The notes below the pieces were generated by a model that did not search any database, was not told the origin of the DNA, and saw only the letters and a program-made list of their open reading frames with translations. A stretch of 49,482 nt of DNA from Candidatus Methanophagales archaeon (lineage in GTDB: Archaea; Halobacteriota; Syntropharchaeia; Alkanophagales; Methanospirareceae): assembly GCA_025966525.1 (NCBI GenBank), contig JAPDIG010000004.1, forward strand, positions 1 to 49,482, written 5' to 3'. The number at the start of each line of letters is the position of its first letter. The first letter of the stretch is position 1. The translations under genes and the position numbers were made by a program. Below are positions 27,519-37,776 of this stretch, piece after piece.

Positions 27519-28082
27519 CTAAATCATGCCTTTACCATAATCCTCAGATATTTTTCGCGTTTCCACTCTTTTGCATCTCTCACATCTCAGTACATTCCCT
27601 TTCCTCTCCAGATCGCCTTTACACTTCATACAAATCGCTTTTATCACGCCCAAATCCCGCTCTTCTGTGCTAAGTCTCAATGTCTTTACGTCTAACACTT
27701 TCGCTTTTATCACGTCAAGATAACCAAATTCCTGCTTCAATTCACTTACATACCCCTTTTTTATGTTTGATATATGAATAATCCCCTGAGTAGGGGCAGC
27801 AATTTCGCGCTTCTCCTTCCCTTTCACGCACGCTATACTCACAATGGCAACAGTGTCTTTTATATCCTCTATTCTACCTAAAACCACATCTCCTTCTTCG
27901 AGTATTGGCGGTGTTTCCACTACGGGGAGGACATTTATGACCCTTTTATCACTTATGCTGATTTCCCCTATCTGAGAGGCATATAAATTCCCTTCTTCAT
28001 CATACACGCCCATTCCTGACGTAAATTCCTCGGTAGTACCCAAAAAATCCCCTGGAACCACAATTCCTTTATTTCTTCCCAT
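27519..28082 (-). CDS. csl4: Archaeal exosome RNA-binding protein Csl4
   Basis: VVPGDFLGTTEEFTSGMGVYDEEGNLYAS, S1 domain, CMKCKGDLERKGNVLRCERCKRVETRKI zinc ribbon. Confidence 0.93.
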   Translation of the reverse strand: MGRNKGIVVPGDFLGTTEEFTSGMGVYDEEGNLYASQIGEISISDKRVINVLPVVETPPILEEGDVVLGRIEDIKDTVAIVSIACVKGKEKREIAAPTQGIIHISNIKKGYVSELKQEFGYLDVIKAKVLDVKTLRLSTEERDLGVIKAICMKCKGDLERKGNVLRCERCKRVETRKISEDYGKGMI

Positions 28083-28174
28083 TGAAATTACTCCTCTCCT
28101 TTCGTCTTCTCCCTTCCTCTTCTTTTATCTTATTTTATTATTAGTTTGCTTCTTCTCTATTTATTATATCATTT

Positions 28175-28669
28175 ATGCGTGTAATCGGAATAGACCCGGG
28201 AACTGCTCGTACTGGATGGGGTGTTGTTGAGTTCAACAACGGACTGTTAAAATTAATTGATTTTGGATATATAAAGACGACTCCAAGTCAATCAAAAGAA
28301 GAGAGATTAAAAAAGATATATGAAGATTTGCTTGCAGTGATAAAAAGCAAGATGCCTGATGATATGGCAATCGAGAAGATATTTTTTAATATTAACGTGA
28401 AAACAGCGTTAAGCGTTGGTCAAGCGCGTGGAGTTTGCCTCTTGGCTGCTGCAATTGCCGATATACCTGCATACGAATATAACACCTCAGAGGTGAAAAG
28501 TATTATAACCGGATATGGTAGAGCGACGAAAGATGAGGTGGCGAGCAGAGTAAAGGAGCTACTTCAGTTAGAGGAAACGCCAAAGCCCAATGATATCACC
28601 GATGCCCTTGCTATTGCTGCCACGCATATAATCCAGAGAGGGGACTTTTTAGAAGAGGATCATCAATAA
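28175..28669 (+). CDS. ruvC: Crossover junction endodeoxyribonuclease RuvC (bacterial type)
   Basis: RVIGIDPGTARTGWGVVE, MAIEKIFFNINVKTALSVGQARGVCLLAAA, NDITDALAIAATH: acidic catalytic residues present. Confidence 0.93.
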   Translation: MRVIGIDPGTARTGWGVVEFNNGLLKLIDFGYIKTTPSQSKEERLKKIYEDLLAVIKSKMPDDMAIEKIFFNINVKTALSVGQARGVCLLAAAIADIPAYEYNTSEVKSIITGYGRATKDEVASRVKELLQLEETPKPNDITDALAIAATHIIQRGDFLEEDHQ

Positions 28670-29182
28670 TAAGGTGAAGAAGATAAACCAGCAGAAAAGG
28701 GTCATAAACGAGATATAAATCCAATCCTTTGCTCCTTTTATACTTGTATGCAAGAAGGGATACACGAATTTCTGTACCAGGATCAGAAGTATGGCGATGA
28801 GCAACCAATTGTCCGATTTGGGGGGTGAGTAAATATTTAGCGTTTCTGCATCTTTCCTGATTATGTAGCTCTTTTTATTTTCTGCATCATTTATCAGCCA
28901 TTTGTCATTTTCTTCCTTCATAATGGTGACATTTTCAGAAAGTGGGCTACCTTTTGTTTCAAACATATATATCAAATTTTCTGGAATGATGCCCTTATCC
29001 AGGTCCTCTTTTATCCCACTATTCGTACTGACCAAATACGGGGTAGATACAAATATTGAAAAGCATATAACACCCGCGAGGATGCCAAATAGAAAAGGGG
29101 TTAATGTCTTTTTCAACCCTTCAGTGTATTCTGCTTTCTCCTTCTCCTTCTCCTTTTTATCCCCCGCTTTTTTATCGTTCTC
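28649..29182 (-). CDS. Predicted integral membrane protein of unknown function
   Basis: One N-terminal and two C-terminal hydrophobic segments flanking a soluble middle. Confidence 0.65.
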   Translation of the reverse strand, partial: ENDKKAGDKKEKEKEKAEYTEGLKKTLTPFLFGILAGVICFSIFVSTPYLVSTNSGIKEDLDKGIIPENLIYMFETKGSPLSENVTIMKEENDKWLINDAENKKSYIIRKDAETLNIYSPPKSDNWLLIAILLILVQKFVYPFLHTSIKGAKDWIYISFMTLFCWFIFFTLLLMILF

Positions 29183-29273
29183 CATGGTATTCATCTCAGC
29201 CCAACTTAATTATATCCGCCATATAAAATAAGAGAAAGCGTTATCAAAGAAACTATTATATTATTTTCAAAAA

Positions 29274-30494
29274 GTGTGTCCACAAGATTTTGAGCAATTA
29301 CGGCTTGTTCACTCCAAAAAGGAGATACACGGCTGGTGGAATAGCATAGAGCCACATGGAAACAGAGAGTGCACCTCGGAGAGACTGCTGATAAACCCTT
29401 ACAATGGGTGCAGTCATGATTGCTTCTTTTGCTACGCACATGCATTCCCGGGTTATTTCAGCTTATTTCGTAAGCATGGCGTGATTACAGTGTTCGAGGA
29501 CTTTGATAAGGTAGTAGCAAAGCAACTGGACTCGATAAGAGTTGCGAGCTGTGGCTATTTGTCCCCTGTAACCGACCCTTTTCAGCCGATAAATGAGCGG
29601 TATCAACTTACAGAGAAAATCATGGCGGTATTTGTGCGTAGGAACATTCCTGTGGAGGTGGTAACAAAAGGTGTGATAAGCGATAAGGCGATGAGGTTGC
29701 TTGCGGAGCAGGAGCATTCCTTCGGGCAGGTCAGCATTTTAACCCTGGATGAAGAAAAGAGAAGAAGAATGATGGCGCGGGGAGCGAGTACCGAGGAGCT
29801 AATAAAAAACATAGAACGGCTTTCTAATCGTGGCATTTTCGCTGTTTGCCGGATAGACCCTATTTTGCCATTTATAACAAGTCAGAAAGAGGAACTTGAG
29901 GCATTGATCAATGCGGTGGTTGATGCGGGTGCATCGCATATAATATCAAGCTGCCTGGACATACCGAAGACGATGGAGCACGAGATTTACGAGCATATAG
30001 AGCACGAGTTCGGGAGAGAAACGAGGAAAAGATATGAAGGATTGTACGTGGAGGAGATGAGTGGCAGGAAGCATGCGAGGATAGAATACCGGCGAAAGCT
30101 GTTCGAGATGGTTAAAGGGATTTGCGATAAAAAGGGCGTGACGATGAGTTTATGTATGGAATTTGAACGGATACAATCGCAAAAGGGGCATGAAATGCAA
30201 AAATCACGATTTGAGTTTAGAGGGCTTAATCAGGAGTTTATGACCTCCAGGAACTGCGAAGGGATTGACATACCCATTTATGTCAGACACGTGGGAGAAG
30301 GTAAATTTTCGCCTGTTGAAGGCTGCGATGGTAATTGTCTGAGGTGTTATTATCTTGGTAAGGAAAGGGAAAGAGAGAGGAATAAATGCGGGATAGAAGA
30401 CCTTGGAAAGGCAGGAGCATGGAAATTGAGGGATTATAAGAGATGGAGTAAACAAGTTTTACACCTGCGTTTCAAAAAAGAACTCGCTGCATAA
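29274..30494 (+). CDS. SPL-family radical SAM protein
   Basis: LINPYNGCSHDCFFCYAHAFPGYF radical SAM motif; SCGYLSPVTDPFQPINERYQLTEKIM. Confidence 0.88.
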   Translation: MCPQDFEQLRLVHSKKEIHGWWNSIEPHGNRECTSERLLINPYNGCSHDCFFCYAHAFPGYFSLFRKHGVITVFEDFDKVVAKQLDSIRVASCGYLSPVTDPFQPINERYQLTEKIMAVFVRRNIPVEVVTKGVISDKAMRLLAEQEHSFGQVSILTLDEEKRRRMMARGASTEELIKNIERLSNRGIFAVCRIDPILPFITSQKEELEALINAVVDAGASHIISSCLDIPKTMEHEIYEHIEHEFGRETRKRYEGLYVEEMSGRKHARIEYRRKLFEMVKGICDKKGVTMSLCMEFERIQSQKGHEMQKSRFEFRGLNQEFMTSRNCEGIDIPIYVRHVGEGKFSPVEGCDGNCLRCYYLGKERERERNKCGIEDLGKAGAWKLRDYKRWSKQVLHLRFKKELAA

Positions 30495-31490
30495 AGGGTC
30501 TTCTGCCATATAATCGCCACTATGGAGATATGCCCTTACACGGCACCCACCACAAATATCCTTATATCTGCACTCTGCACACTTGCCTTTCACCTCACGA
30601 TTTCTCAGTTCAACAAAGACTTTCGAGTCGAGTATCTCACGAAGAGTCATTTCACGGACATTCCCTGCTTTCACCTCTAACAGCGGACACGGCACGACAT
30701 CGCCATTCGGCTTGATAGAAAGCATGCCGGTAGCTGCACGACAGCCGGGAATCTCAGTATAAAAGAAATCTGGAACGAAAGAACCTTCTCCTTCCTTTCT
30801 CTTCAGTACCACCCAATACTGCGATGCCTGTGTCGTGCAGATTTCGAGCTCTCTTCTCTTGTTCTGTTCTTCATATAGCAGCATCAGGTTTTCTGCATAC
30901 TGAACACTGCCGAGTTCACTATCTGGCATCACCTCCCTTCCCCTGCCCATTGAAACGTAGTGGAAAAACCTGCACTGCCTCGCACCCAGCTTGACAGCTA
31001 TGTCAATAATCTTTGTGGTCTCTTTTTCGTTTTGCTTCATGATACAGGGGTCAATCACCAGACTTAATCCCGCTTCTTTGCATGCTCTTGCACCCTTTAC
31101 CGCCTTTTCAAATGTATTTTCACCCCTTATGGAATCATGTGTCTTTTGAGTGCCGTCAATAGGAATTATAACTTCTTCGAGTCCGGATTTCTTCAAACGA
31201 GCAGCAACTTCTTCGCTGAGCAATATTCCATTTGAAGCGAGCACGAGGTGCAAACCCTGCCCTTTACCATAAGAAATGAGGTCAAATATGTCCCTTCTCA
31301 GTAGGGGCTCTCCACCGCCAAAGGTGATGTTTGCTTTATCGCCAAATACGCTTGCTATTTCATCAATGAGTGCAAATGATTCCTCTGTGCTTAGTTCATC
31401 TTCTAATTGCGCACCCGCGTCATAATAGCAGTGCTTGCATCTCAGGTTGCACTCGCGCGTGATGTTCCAGTTGATGTTGAATTTGGGCAT
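30459..31490 (-). CDS. Radical SAM/SPASM protein (possibly AhbC/AhbD-like heme pathway enzyme)
   Basis: NITRECNLRCKHCYYDA, ITFGGGEPLLRRDIF, C-terminal CAECRYKDICGGCRVRAY SPASM cysteines. Confidence 0.88.
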   Translation of the reverse strand: MPKFNINWNITRECNLRCKHCYYDAGAQLEDELSTEESFALIDEIASVFGDKANITFGGGEPLLRRDIFDLISYGKGQGLHLVLASNGILLSEEVAARLKKSGLEEVIIPIDGTQKTHDSIRGENTFEKAVKGARACKEAGLSLVIDPCIMKQNEKETTKIIDIAVKLGARQCRFFHYVSMGRGREVMPDSELGSVQYAENLMLLYEEQNKRRELEICTTQASQYWVVLKRKEGEGSFVPDFFYTEIPGCRAATGMLSIKPNGDVVPCPLLEVKAGNVREMTLREILDSKVFVELRNREVKGKCAECRYKDICGGCRVRAYLHSGDYMAEDPLCSEFFFETQV

Positions 31491-31578
31491 CCTATCTCTT
31501 CTCTGTGCATTCCATTTTCTTTCAATACCTTCTCTACATACCTCTTTTTTATTCCTCCATATATATATTCGTAATACT

Positions 31579-32670
31579 ATGACGGACTGGTGTGCGGAAC
31601 CTGTGCATTTATGTCTGTATCCCTTTTTATCCGCGGCATCGGAATATGTAGAAGAGTCAGGAATCACGCTGGATGATTTGATTCACAGCGGCACTTATAG
31701 ATATGCAAGATCAAGGGGGAAAGAGAGGGTAATAGAAGCGATAAAAGATGGAAAAGTCCGAAAGCAAGCTATAATCAGCAATGCTCAGGCTGAGACGGAA
31801 TTATTATCTTATCCTTTTGCTCGTATCCTCGTGTCGTGCATCGAGGACGAGCGTCTTGTCCGTAGATATGCGATATCTGAGGCGAAAGGGGCATACGAAA
31901 CATTATTGGAGGATTCCAGCACCGGTTCCAGCTTGGACACAGATATTATATACGAAATGAGTGAGGAGTTTGGCATACGGGTGGATTTCCTGCCCGGGGA
32001 GCGAGAACAAGTTCAGATGCCTTTCGTTGATTATCTGCGATTCACTGCTAATCTGCGAGATAAAAGATGGAAACTGGTAAATCGGGAGTTGGAGAAAGGG
32101 AAGGTAAAACTAAGAAAGAGCGAATTTATACGTATCATTCAAGAGGCGATGTATGAAAGAATAAAGAAAGACCTGCCATTGGATGTCCCCGCTGATATAT
32201 GCAAGGCGATAAGTGGATATACAGAGAGCATAAAGAAGGAATTGGAAGAAACGCGAAAAAAGTTTGGTGATGCTGGTTTTGATTTTGAGTCAGGCTATCG
32301 CGTGAAGGACCCAGGCTGTTTTCCGCCTTGTATGTCTCATATTCTGAACAACTTAAAAGAAGGTGTAAATGTTCCACACAGTGCAAGATTTGCGGTTACT
32401 GCTTTCTTGTTGAACGTAGGTTTAACCGAAGACGAGATAATAGAGATCTACAAGAACTCACCTGATTTTGATGCGGATCGAACGAGATATCAGGTGGAGC
32501 ATATTGCAGGAGATAAAGGAGGTGTCCGTTATACAGCGCCGTCATGCGCCACAATGCGCACTTACGGGAACTGTGTTGGAAATGATGAAGTTTGTGAGAA
32601 GGTTTCCCATCCCCTGAGCTACTACAAACTGAAGCTAAAGAAGAAGCGAAAGAAAGTAGAGTATAAGTAA
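31579..32670 (+). CDS. priL: DNA primase large subunit
   Basis: FPPCMSHILNNLKEG...CATMRTYGNC...CEKVSHPLSYYK Fe-S domain; start placed at MTDWCAEP. Confidence 0.92.
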   Translation: MTDWCAEPVHLCLYPFLSAASEYVEESGITLDDLIHSGTYRYARSRGKERVIEAIKDGKVRKQAIISNAQAETELLSYPFARILVSCIEDERLVRRYAISEAKGAYETLLEDSSTGSSLDTDIIYEMSEEFGIRVDFLPGEREQVQMPFVDYLRFTANLRDKRWKLVNRELEKGKVKLRKSEFIRIIQEAMYERIKKDLPLDVPADICKAISGYTESIKKELEETRKKFGDAGFDFESGYRVKDPGCFPPCMSHILNNLKEGVNVPHSARFAVTAFLLNVGLTEDEIIEIYKNSPDFDADRTRYQVEHIAGDKGGVRYTAPSCATMRTYGNCVGNDEVCEKVSHPLSYYKLKLKKKRKKVEYK

Positions 32671-32680
32671 AGTATCCAAC

Positions 32681-33895
32681 CTACCAGCCCTCCGCGAGCC
32701 GCTTTGTTACCTCCTCTATAAACTCTTCTGTATATACAACACGCTTTGCAGGCGGTTCAGCCAGTTTTGCTAAGTCACCAGTCATTATTCCCTCTTCTAT
32801 TGTTCTTATGACCGATGCTTCTAATTTGTCTGCGAAGATTACAAGCTCAGGTGTACCGTCCAGTTCTCCACGCTTCCTCAACGCACCACTCCAGGCAAAT
32901 ATGAGTGCAACGGGGTTGGTCGAAGTGGGCTCGCCCCTGAGGTATCTCTGATAGTGCTTCTGCACCGTGCCGTGAGCTGACTCATACTCGAAGTAACCGT
33001 GAGGAGATACTAAGACCGAGGTCATCATAGCCAGGCTCCCATAAGCAGAGGCAAGCATATCTGACATCACATCGCCATCATAGTTCTTCAGCGCCCAGAC
33101 CATACCTCCTTCTGACCTGATTATCCGGGCTACGGCATCGTCTATCAACGTATAGAAGTATGTTATCCCCGCATCCTCAAACTTACCCCTGTACTTCTCT
33201 TCATATATCTGCTCGAATATCTCCCGAAAATTACTGTCGTAGATCTTGGATATGGTGTCCTTTGTAGAGAACCACAGGTCCACGCGCTGGTCGAGAGCAT
33301 AAGAGAAGCAAGCTTCGGCAAAGCTACTTATTGAAGCGTCAAGATTGTGTATGCTCTGTACTACCCCGGGTTTACTGAACTCATGTATGGTGTGCCTGAC
33401 TTCTTCCTCACCGTTCTCGGGTGTGAACACCAGCTCTACCCTTCCTGGACCGTTAATCCGGTACTCGACATTCTTGTAAACATCGCCGTAAGCATGCCTG
33501 CCCAATATGATTGGTTTTTTCCAGTTTCTTACCGCGGGTTTTATATTCCGCACCATTATAGGTTTCCTGAAGATAGTACCATCCAGTATGGCTCTTATTG
33601 TGCCATTCGGACTTTTCCACTGCTGTTTCAAGTTGTACTCCTTGACTCTTGCTGCGTTTGGTGTTATTGTGGCGCACTTAACACCCACGCTATACTTCTT
33701 TATCGCCACAGCCGCATCTATGGTTATCTGGTCATCGGTCTCATCCCTGTGCTCGAGAGCAAGGTCATAGTACTTGGTTTTGAGGTCAATGTAAGGAAGA
33801 AGAAGTTTCTCTTTTATCATCCCCCACATTACCCTGGTCATCTCGTCTCCGTCTATTTCCACCAAGGGTGTCTTCATCTGGATTTTTTCTGTCAT
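32681..33895 (-). CDS. icd: NADP-type isocitrate dehydrogenase (eukaryote/bacterial homodimeric subfamily)
   Basis: [95 protein letters not shown]. Confidence 0.95.
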   Translation of the reverse strand: MTEKIQMKTPLVEIDGDEMTRVMWGMIKEKLLLPYIDLKTKYYDLALEHRDETDDQITIDAAVAIKKYSVGVKCATITPNAARVKEYNLKQQWKSPNGTIRAILDGTIFRKPIMVRNIKPAVRNWKKPIILGRHAYGDVYKNVEYRINGPGRVELVFTPENGEEEVRHTIHEFSKPGVVQSIHNLDASISSFAEACFSYALDQRVDLWFSTKDTISKIYDSNFREIFEQIYEEKYRGKFEDAGITYFYTLIDDAVARIIRSEGGMVWALKNYDGDVMSDMLASAYGSLAMMTSVLVSPHGYFEYESAHGTVQKHYQRYLRGEPTSTNPVALIFAWSGALRKRGELDGTPELVIFADKLEASVIRTIEEGIMTGDLAKLAEPPAKRVVYTEEFIEEVTKRLAEGW

Positions 33896-33935
33896 TTTTT
33901 AAAACTAAGCAAGTTAATAGTAAATTAGATGGAAC

Positions 33936-35198
33936 CTATAATAATGCTCTTTCATATCGTTCCTCCTTCCCCAACTCCTTCGTCGCATCTATCCCGAGCT
34001 TTGTTGTGAGCCCGTTTTCCGCAGAAGGGTCAAGTGACGAACCCTTCGCACCTGGTATGAATACCGCATCCTCATTCCAGCGCACTCTCGTGGCTATTGC
34101 ATACTCCACTTCATTAGACCTAAATAGGTCTATATCAGTGTCAACAACGACAACCGATTTAAGGCTGGGATGTGCAGCGAAAGCCGCAATAATTGCGTTT
34201 TTCGCCTCCCCCTCTCTCTCTTTCTTTATCTGTACCACGGCATGCAAATAACAACAGCCACCTTCTGTCAAAAACACGTTCTTCACACGTGCCACATGCT
34301 CCACTGCTCTTAATATCAACGGTTCGTAAGGCACACCCATAAGCAACTTGTGCTCCCTCCCTGATGGGAGAATAGCATGGTAAATCGGGTCTTTTCGATG
34401 ATACATCTTCGTAAGCGTGATCACAGGCTCTTCACGTATGTGGTCATAAGTGCCGGTAATATCCAAAAAGGGACCTTCTTTTGCTCGTTCCGCGCCAATC
34501 AAACCCTCAAGAGCGATTTCGGCATGTGGAATTGCTACGCCATTATTCAGTTTGAAGAGCTCTATCGGCTCTTTTTTCAAAGCTGCGGCATAGTCGAACT
34601 CCTTACCAGGAGGAACCCTTGTTGAAGCTGCTAAAAGAACCAACGGGTCTACTCCTATGGCAATTCCCACTTTTAATTCCTCTCCTCGTTCTATCGCTTC
34701 ACGATGCATCTTATACAGGTGACGAGGAGGAACAAGCCTTGCTGCTAATCTTTTATCATCTAAGACCATTAACCGGTGAATGGATGCATTCCTCACGCCG
34801 TCCAATTCCGCAACAACCACGCCCCCAGTGATATATGCGCCACCATCTCCACGAAAATAGGTTAATATTGGCAACTCGCTTAAATCGGGCTCTTTTACCA
34901 CTTCTTTTGTCGGTGAATCCTCAATTATCTTTACCACTCCCTTGTTAGGTATTTTCGCCAGAAGAGGTGCGAGTTCGGATGATGAGGTGCCAAGCAACTC
35001 CGCCAGTATTTCTCTTCCGCCTAAGACGTTCATTATGACTTTATGCTTGCCGTCAACAGCGTGAAAGAGAATAGGCTTTTTGTTGCCTCTTCGTTCAAAC
35101 TCGGCACAAATAGATGCAACCTCGTATTTTGACCCCACGCTCCGCTCTATCTCTATTAACTTCCCTTCCTTCGCCAGCTTATCTTTTAATTCGCGCAT
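33936..35198 (-). CDS. UbiD-family decarboxylase (candidate anhydromevalonate phosphate decarboxylase)
   Basis: RGDGGAYITGGVVVAELDGVRNASIHRLMVLDDKRLAARLVPPRHLYKMHREA, VAIPHAEIALEGLI. Confidence 0.88.
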   Translation of the reverse strand: MRELKDKLAKEGKLIEIERSVGSKYEVASICAEFERRGNKKPILFHAVDGKHKVIMNVLGGREILAELLGTSSSELAPLLAKIPNKGVVKIIEDSPTKEVVKEPDLSELPILTYFRGDGGAYITGGVVVAELDGVRNASIHRLMVLDDKRLAARLVPPRHLYKMHREAIERGEELKVGIAIGVDPLVLLAASTRVPPGKEFDYAAALKKEPIELFKLNNGVAIPHAEIALEGLIGAERAKEGPFLDITGTYDHIREEPVITLTKMYHRKDPIYHAILPSGREHKLLMGVPYEPLILRAVEHVARVKNVFLTEGGCCYLHAVVQIKKEREGEAKNAIIAAFAAHPSLKSVVVVDTDIDLFRSNEVEYAIATRVRWNEDAVFIPGAKGSSLDPSAENGLTTKLGIDATKELGKEERYERALL

Positions 35199-35665
35199 TT
35201 GATTAATTAAATATAAGGTGCTTCTTTTTCAGTAATTTTTTGGTTTATTAAAGTTAGGATTAAAGCTTTTTTAATGATTATGCAACCAATATACCAATTG
35301 GGATATTCAGTAAGGGATCAGGAGATTTGTCAACATCCTGTTCAGGATGAGCATAATTGAAGCAATAGTAATCGAGATCCTCAAAGAGGAGGATATTTTT
35401 TGCTTTTTCTGTCGCTTCATTCGATAAGTATGCCAGCGTCTATGAATTTTAGGGCTGAATATGCTTGATTTTATTTGTTAGAAACGCTCGGAATATGTTC
35501 TTTTGTTATAAAAAATTGGGGTGCACTCTCCTCCATGTCTGGAGATTATTGCGATATATACTATACTTCTCTATCGATCAACTTGATTATGAAGAAGACG
35601 CTTTTGATGTGATGGACCAGATTAAAGATTTCAGAGGGATAGATTTAGCAAAGCGTCCCGGAATT

Positions 35666-36256
35666 CTATTTTGAGAGAAGGACATTTCTAAATACGATAT
35701 TACCCGAACTCGTGATAGTAGCATTCAACACTGACTTTATATGCCTCAGCCCGTATTCATGCTCGTAATCACTCAATGCTGCCACGCAATCCTCCGGCAC
35801 TATTAGCTCATACCCTCTAAGGGAAGCGTCTATTGCAGTATGCATTACGCATATATTTGTAGCAACGCCGACGATTATCAATGTTTTTATCCCTTTTTCT
35901 TTTAGATGTAAGTCGAGATCAGTGCCAAAGAAGTCGCTATATTTCCGCTTTTTCACTACATAAGCTTCTTTCGAAAAAGGCGCAAGCTCATCTATTATCT
36001 CCGCTCCTCTGGTGTCCCGAACGCAATGCTGACCCCAGATTGCAAACTCTTCATCATCGTGCGAATGCCAATCCAGTGCGAATATCAAAAGCACCTTTTT
36101 TTGTATTGTTTTTTCTATTAATCCGCGTATCTTGGGTATTATCTCTCTCGCTCCCTCGCCCATAAACAAAGCGCCATCTTCGTAGCAGAAGTCCTTCTGC
36201 ATATCTTCAACAACTAATGCCGTTTTTTCAGGATTTATAAATGCTTTTTCGGTCAT
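35666..36256 (-). CDS. Isochorismatase/nicotinamidase-like cysteine hydrolase
   Basis: TALVVEDMQKDFCYEDGAL, TLIIVGVATNICVMHTAIDASLRGYELIVPEDC. Confidence 0.9.
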   Translation of the reverse strand: MTEKAFINPEKTALVVEDMQKDFCYEDGALFMGEGAREIIPKIRGLIEKTIQKKVLLIFALDWHSHDDEEFAIWGQHCVRDTRGAEIIDELAPFSKEAYVVKKRKYSDFFGTDLDLHLKEKGIKTLIIVGVATNICVMHTAIDASLRGYELIVPEDCVAALSDYEHEYGLRHIKSVLNATITSSGNIVFRNVLLSK

Positions 36257-36366
36257 AAGCTCCTCTCCTCGTTACGCACGGATATTTATTTATTTATTAT
36301 GCAGAAAATGCATTTAAATATCTCTTCCCATCAATATAGTTGTTAAGTGAAAGTTATAAATAAAAG

Positions 36367-36439
36367 GGGGCAGTAGGGTAGCCAGGTATCCTCGTGGCTT
36401 TGGGAGCCATGGACCCCAGTTCAAATCTGGGCTGCCCCA
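36367..36439 (+). tRNA. tRNA-Pro (anticodon TGG)
   Basis: GGGGCAG...CTGCCCCA acceptor, anticodon arm GTGGC-TTTGGGA-GCCAT, T arm CCCAG-TTCAAAT-CTGGG. Confidence 0.93.
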
Positions 36440-37774
36440 TCAAACTTTCTCTTCTTTCTGCAATTTCGCCTTCACTTCCGAAACTGCTTCCCCATCACCA
36501 AATAATATTTTTAATGCATCCCCAACCGAAATATCCTCCACACTCCTTACTACCTTGCCTTCCGGCAATCGCGAACATATACAGTATCCTCTGTCGAGGA
36601 TTGCCAAAGGACTCAAAGCATCCAGTTTGCCAGTAAGAACCTGCAAGCTTTTCTTATGCAATGCTACGAGATGTGAAATTTCGGCGAGCATACTCCTCTT
36701 TATTTCATCTACTGTCTGCCGGTATTGGTTTATCCTCTCCGTAGGCTTCCTAAATAGGATGTTCTTTTCCATGCTCTCTAACTTCCTTCTATGGAATTCA
36801 ACCGCTTTAAACACATTCTGTCGCATCCTCAGCTCTAAAGAACTCAAATTTCGCTCTATCTCTCGATTATCCGGTACAACTAACTCAGCCGCTTCTGAAG
36901 GTGTCGCAGCTCGCTTGTCTGCAACAAAATCCGCGATAGTAAAGTCTGTCTCATGCCCCACTGCGGAGATTACAGGAATTTCAGATGAGAAAATCTCCCT
37001 TGCGACCATTTCTTCATTAAAAGCCCACAATTCTTCGATCGAACCCCCTCCTCTTCCCACCACCAGCACGTCTATCTTCATAAGCTCCGCATTCACCCGG
37101 TTCATCACACGAATGGCGTTTACTATCTGCCAGGGTGCTTCCTCTCCCTGGACTGCAACTGGCGCCAGCAGAATATGCACATGCGGAAATCTTCTCTTTG
37201 TAATGTTCAGAATGTCTCTGATGGCAGCACCGGTAGGTGACGTGATAATGCCTATTCGACGTGGGAAGCTCGGTATAGGCTTCTTATATGCGATATCAAA
37301 CAAACCTTCTTCCCTTAATTTCTTCTTTAACTGCTCAAATGCACGGTATAGAGCACCTATCCCCTCCTCCTGTATCTCCTCCACATATAACTGATAGTTT
37401 CCCCGCTTCTCATACACGCTTATATGACCCCTTACTATTACACTCATCCCGTCTTCTGGTGTGAATCTCAATCCAATGTTCTTTTCCCTGAACATCACGC
37501 ATCGTAACTCCGAAAAATTATCCTTTAGCGTGAAGTATAAATGGCCGGAAGTAGGCTGTGAGAGGTTAGAAAGTTCTCCCTTTACATAAACGTCGCTCAG
37601 TATTTCATCCTCGTCCAATCTCTCTCTTATATGTCTTGTGATCTCCTGGACGGTGAATATGCGGGGTGTTTCTTTCTCTTCCATCTCCTCTTCTGCCGTG
37701 ACATGCTCTTCCCTCTCATCTGTTTTCAAGTGTAAGAAATCCGTTAATGTGATTCCCTTTCTTAGCTTCCCCAT
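36440..37774 (-). CDS. xseA: Exodeoxyribonuclease VII large subunit
   Basis: VYVKGELSNLSQPTSGHLYFTLKDNFSELRCVMFRE, RIGIITSPTGAAIRDILNITKRRFP, VGRGGGSIEELWAFNEE, ISAVGHETDFTIADFVADKRAATPSEAAEL. Confidence 0.96.
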   Translation of the reverse strand: MGKLRKGITLTDFLHLKTDEREEHVTAEEEMEEKETPRIFTVQEITRHIRERLDEDEILSDVYVKGELSNLSQPTSGHLYFTLKDNFSELRCVMFREKNIGLRFTPEDGMSVIVRGHISVYEKRGNYQLYVEEIQEEGIGALYRAFEQLKKKLREEGLFDIAYKKPIPSFPRRIGIITSPTGAAIRDILNITKRRFPHVHILLAPVAVQGEEAPWQIVNAIRVMNRVNAELMKIDVLVVGRGGGSIEELWAFNEEMVAREIFSSEIPVISAVGHETDFTIADFVADKRAATPSEAAELVVPDNREIERNLSSLELRMRQNVFKAVEFHRRKLESMEKNILFRKPTERINQYRQTVDEIKRSMLAEISHLVALHKKSLQVLTGKLDALSPLAILDRGYCICSRLPEGKVVRSVEDISVGDALKILFGDGEAVSEVKAKLQKEEKV

Positions 37775-37776
37775 TC

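Noticed and set aside
36555-37394. 279-aa plus-strand ORF
   Set aside because: Entirely antisense to strongly conserved xseA; shadow ORF with no recognisable domain.
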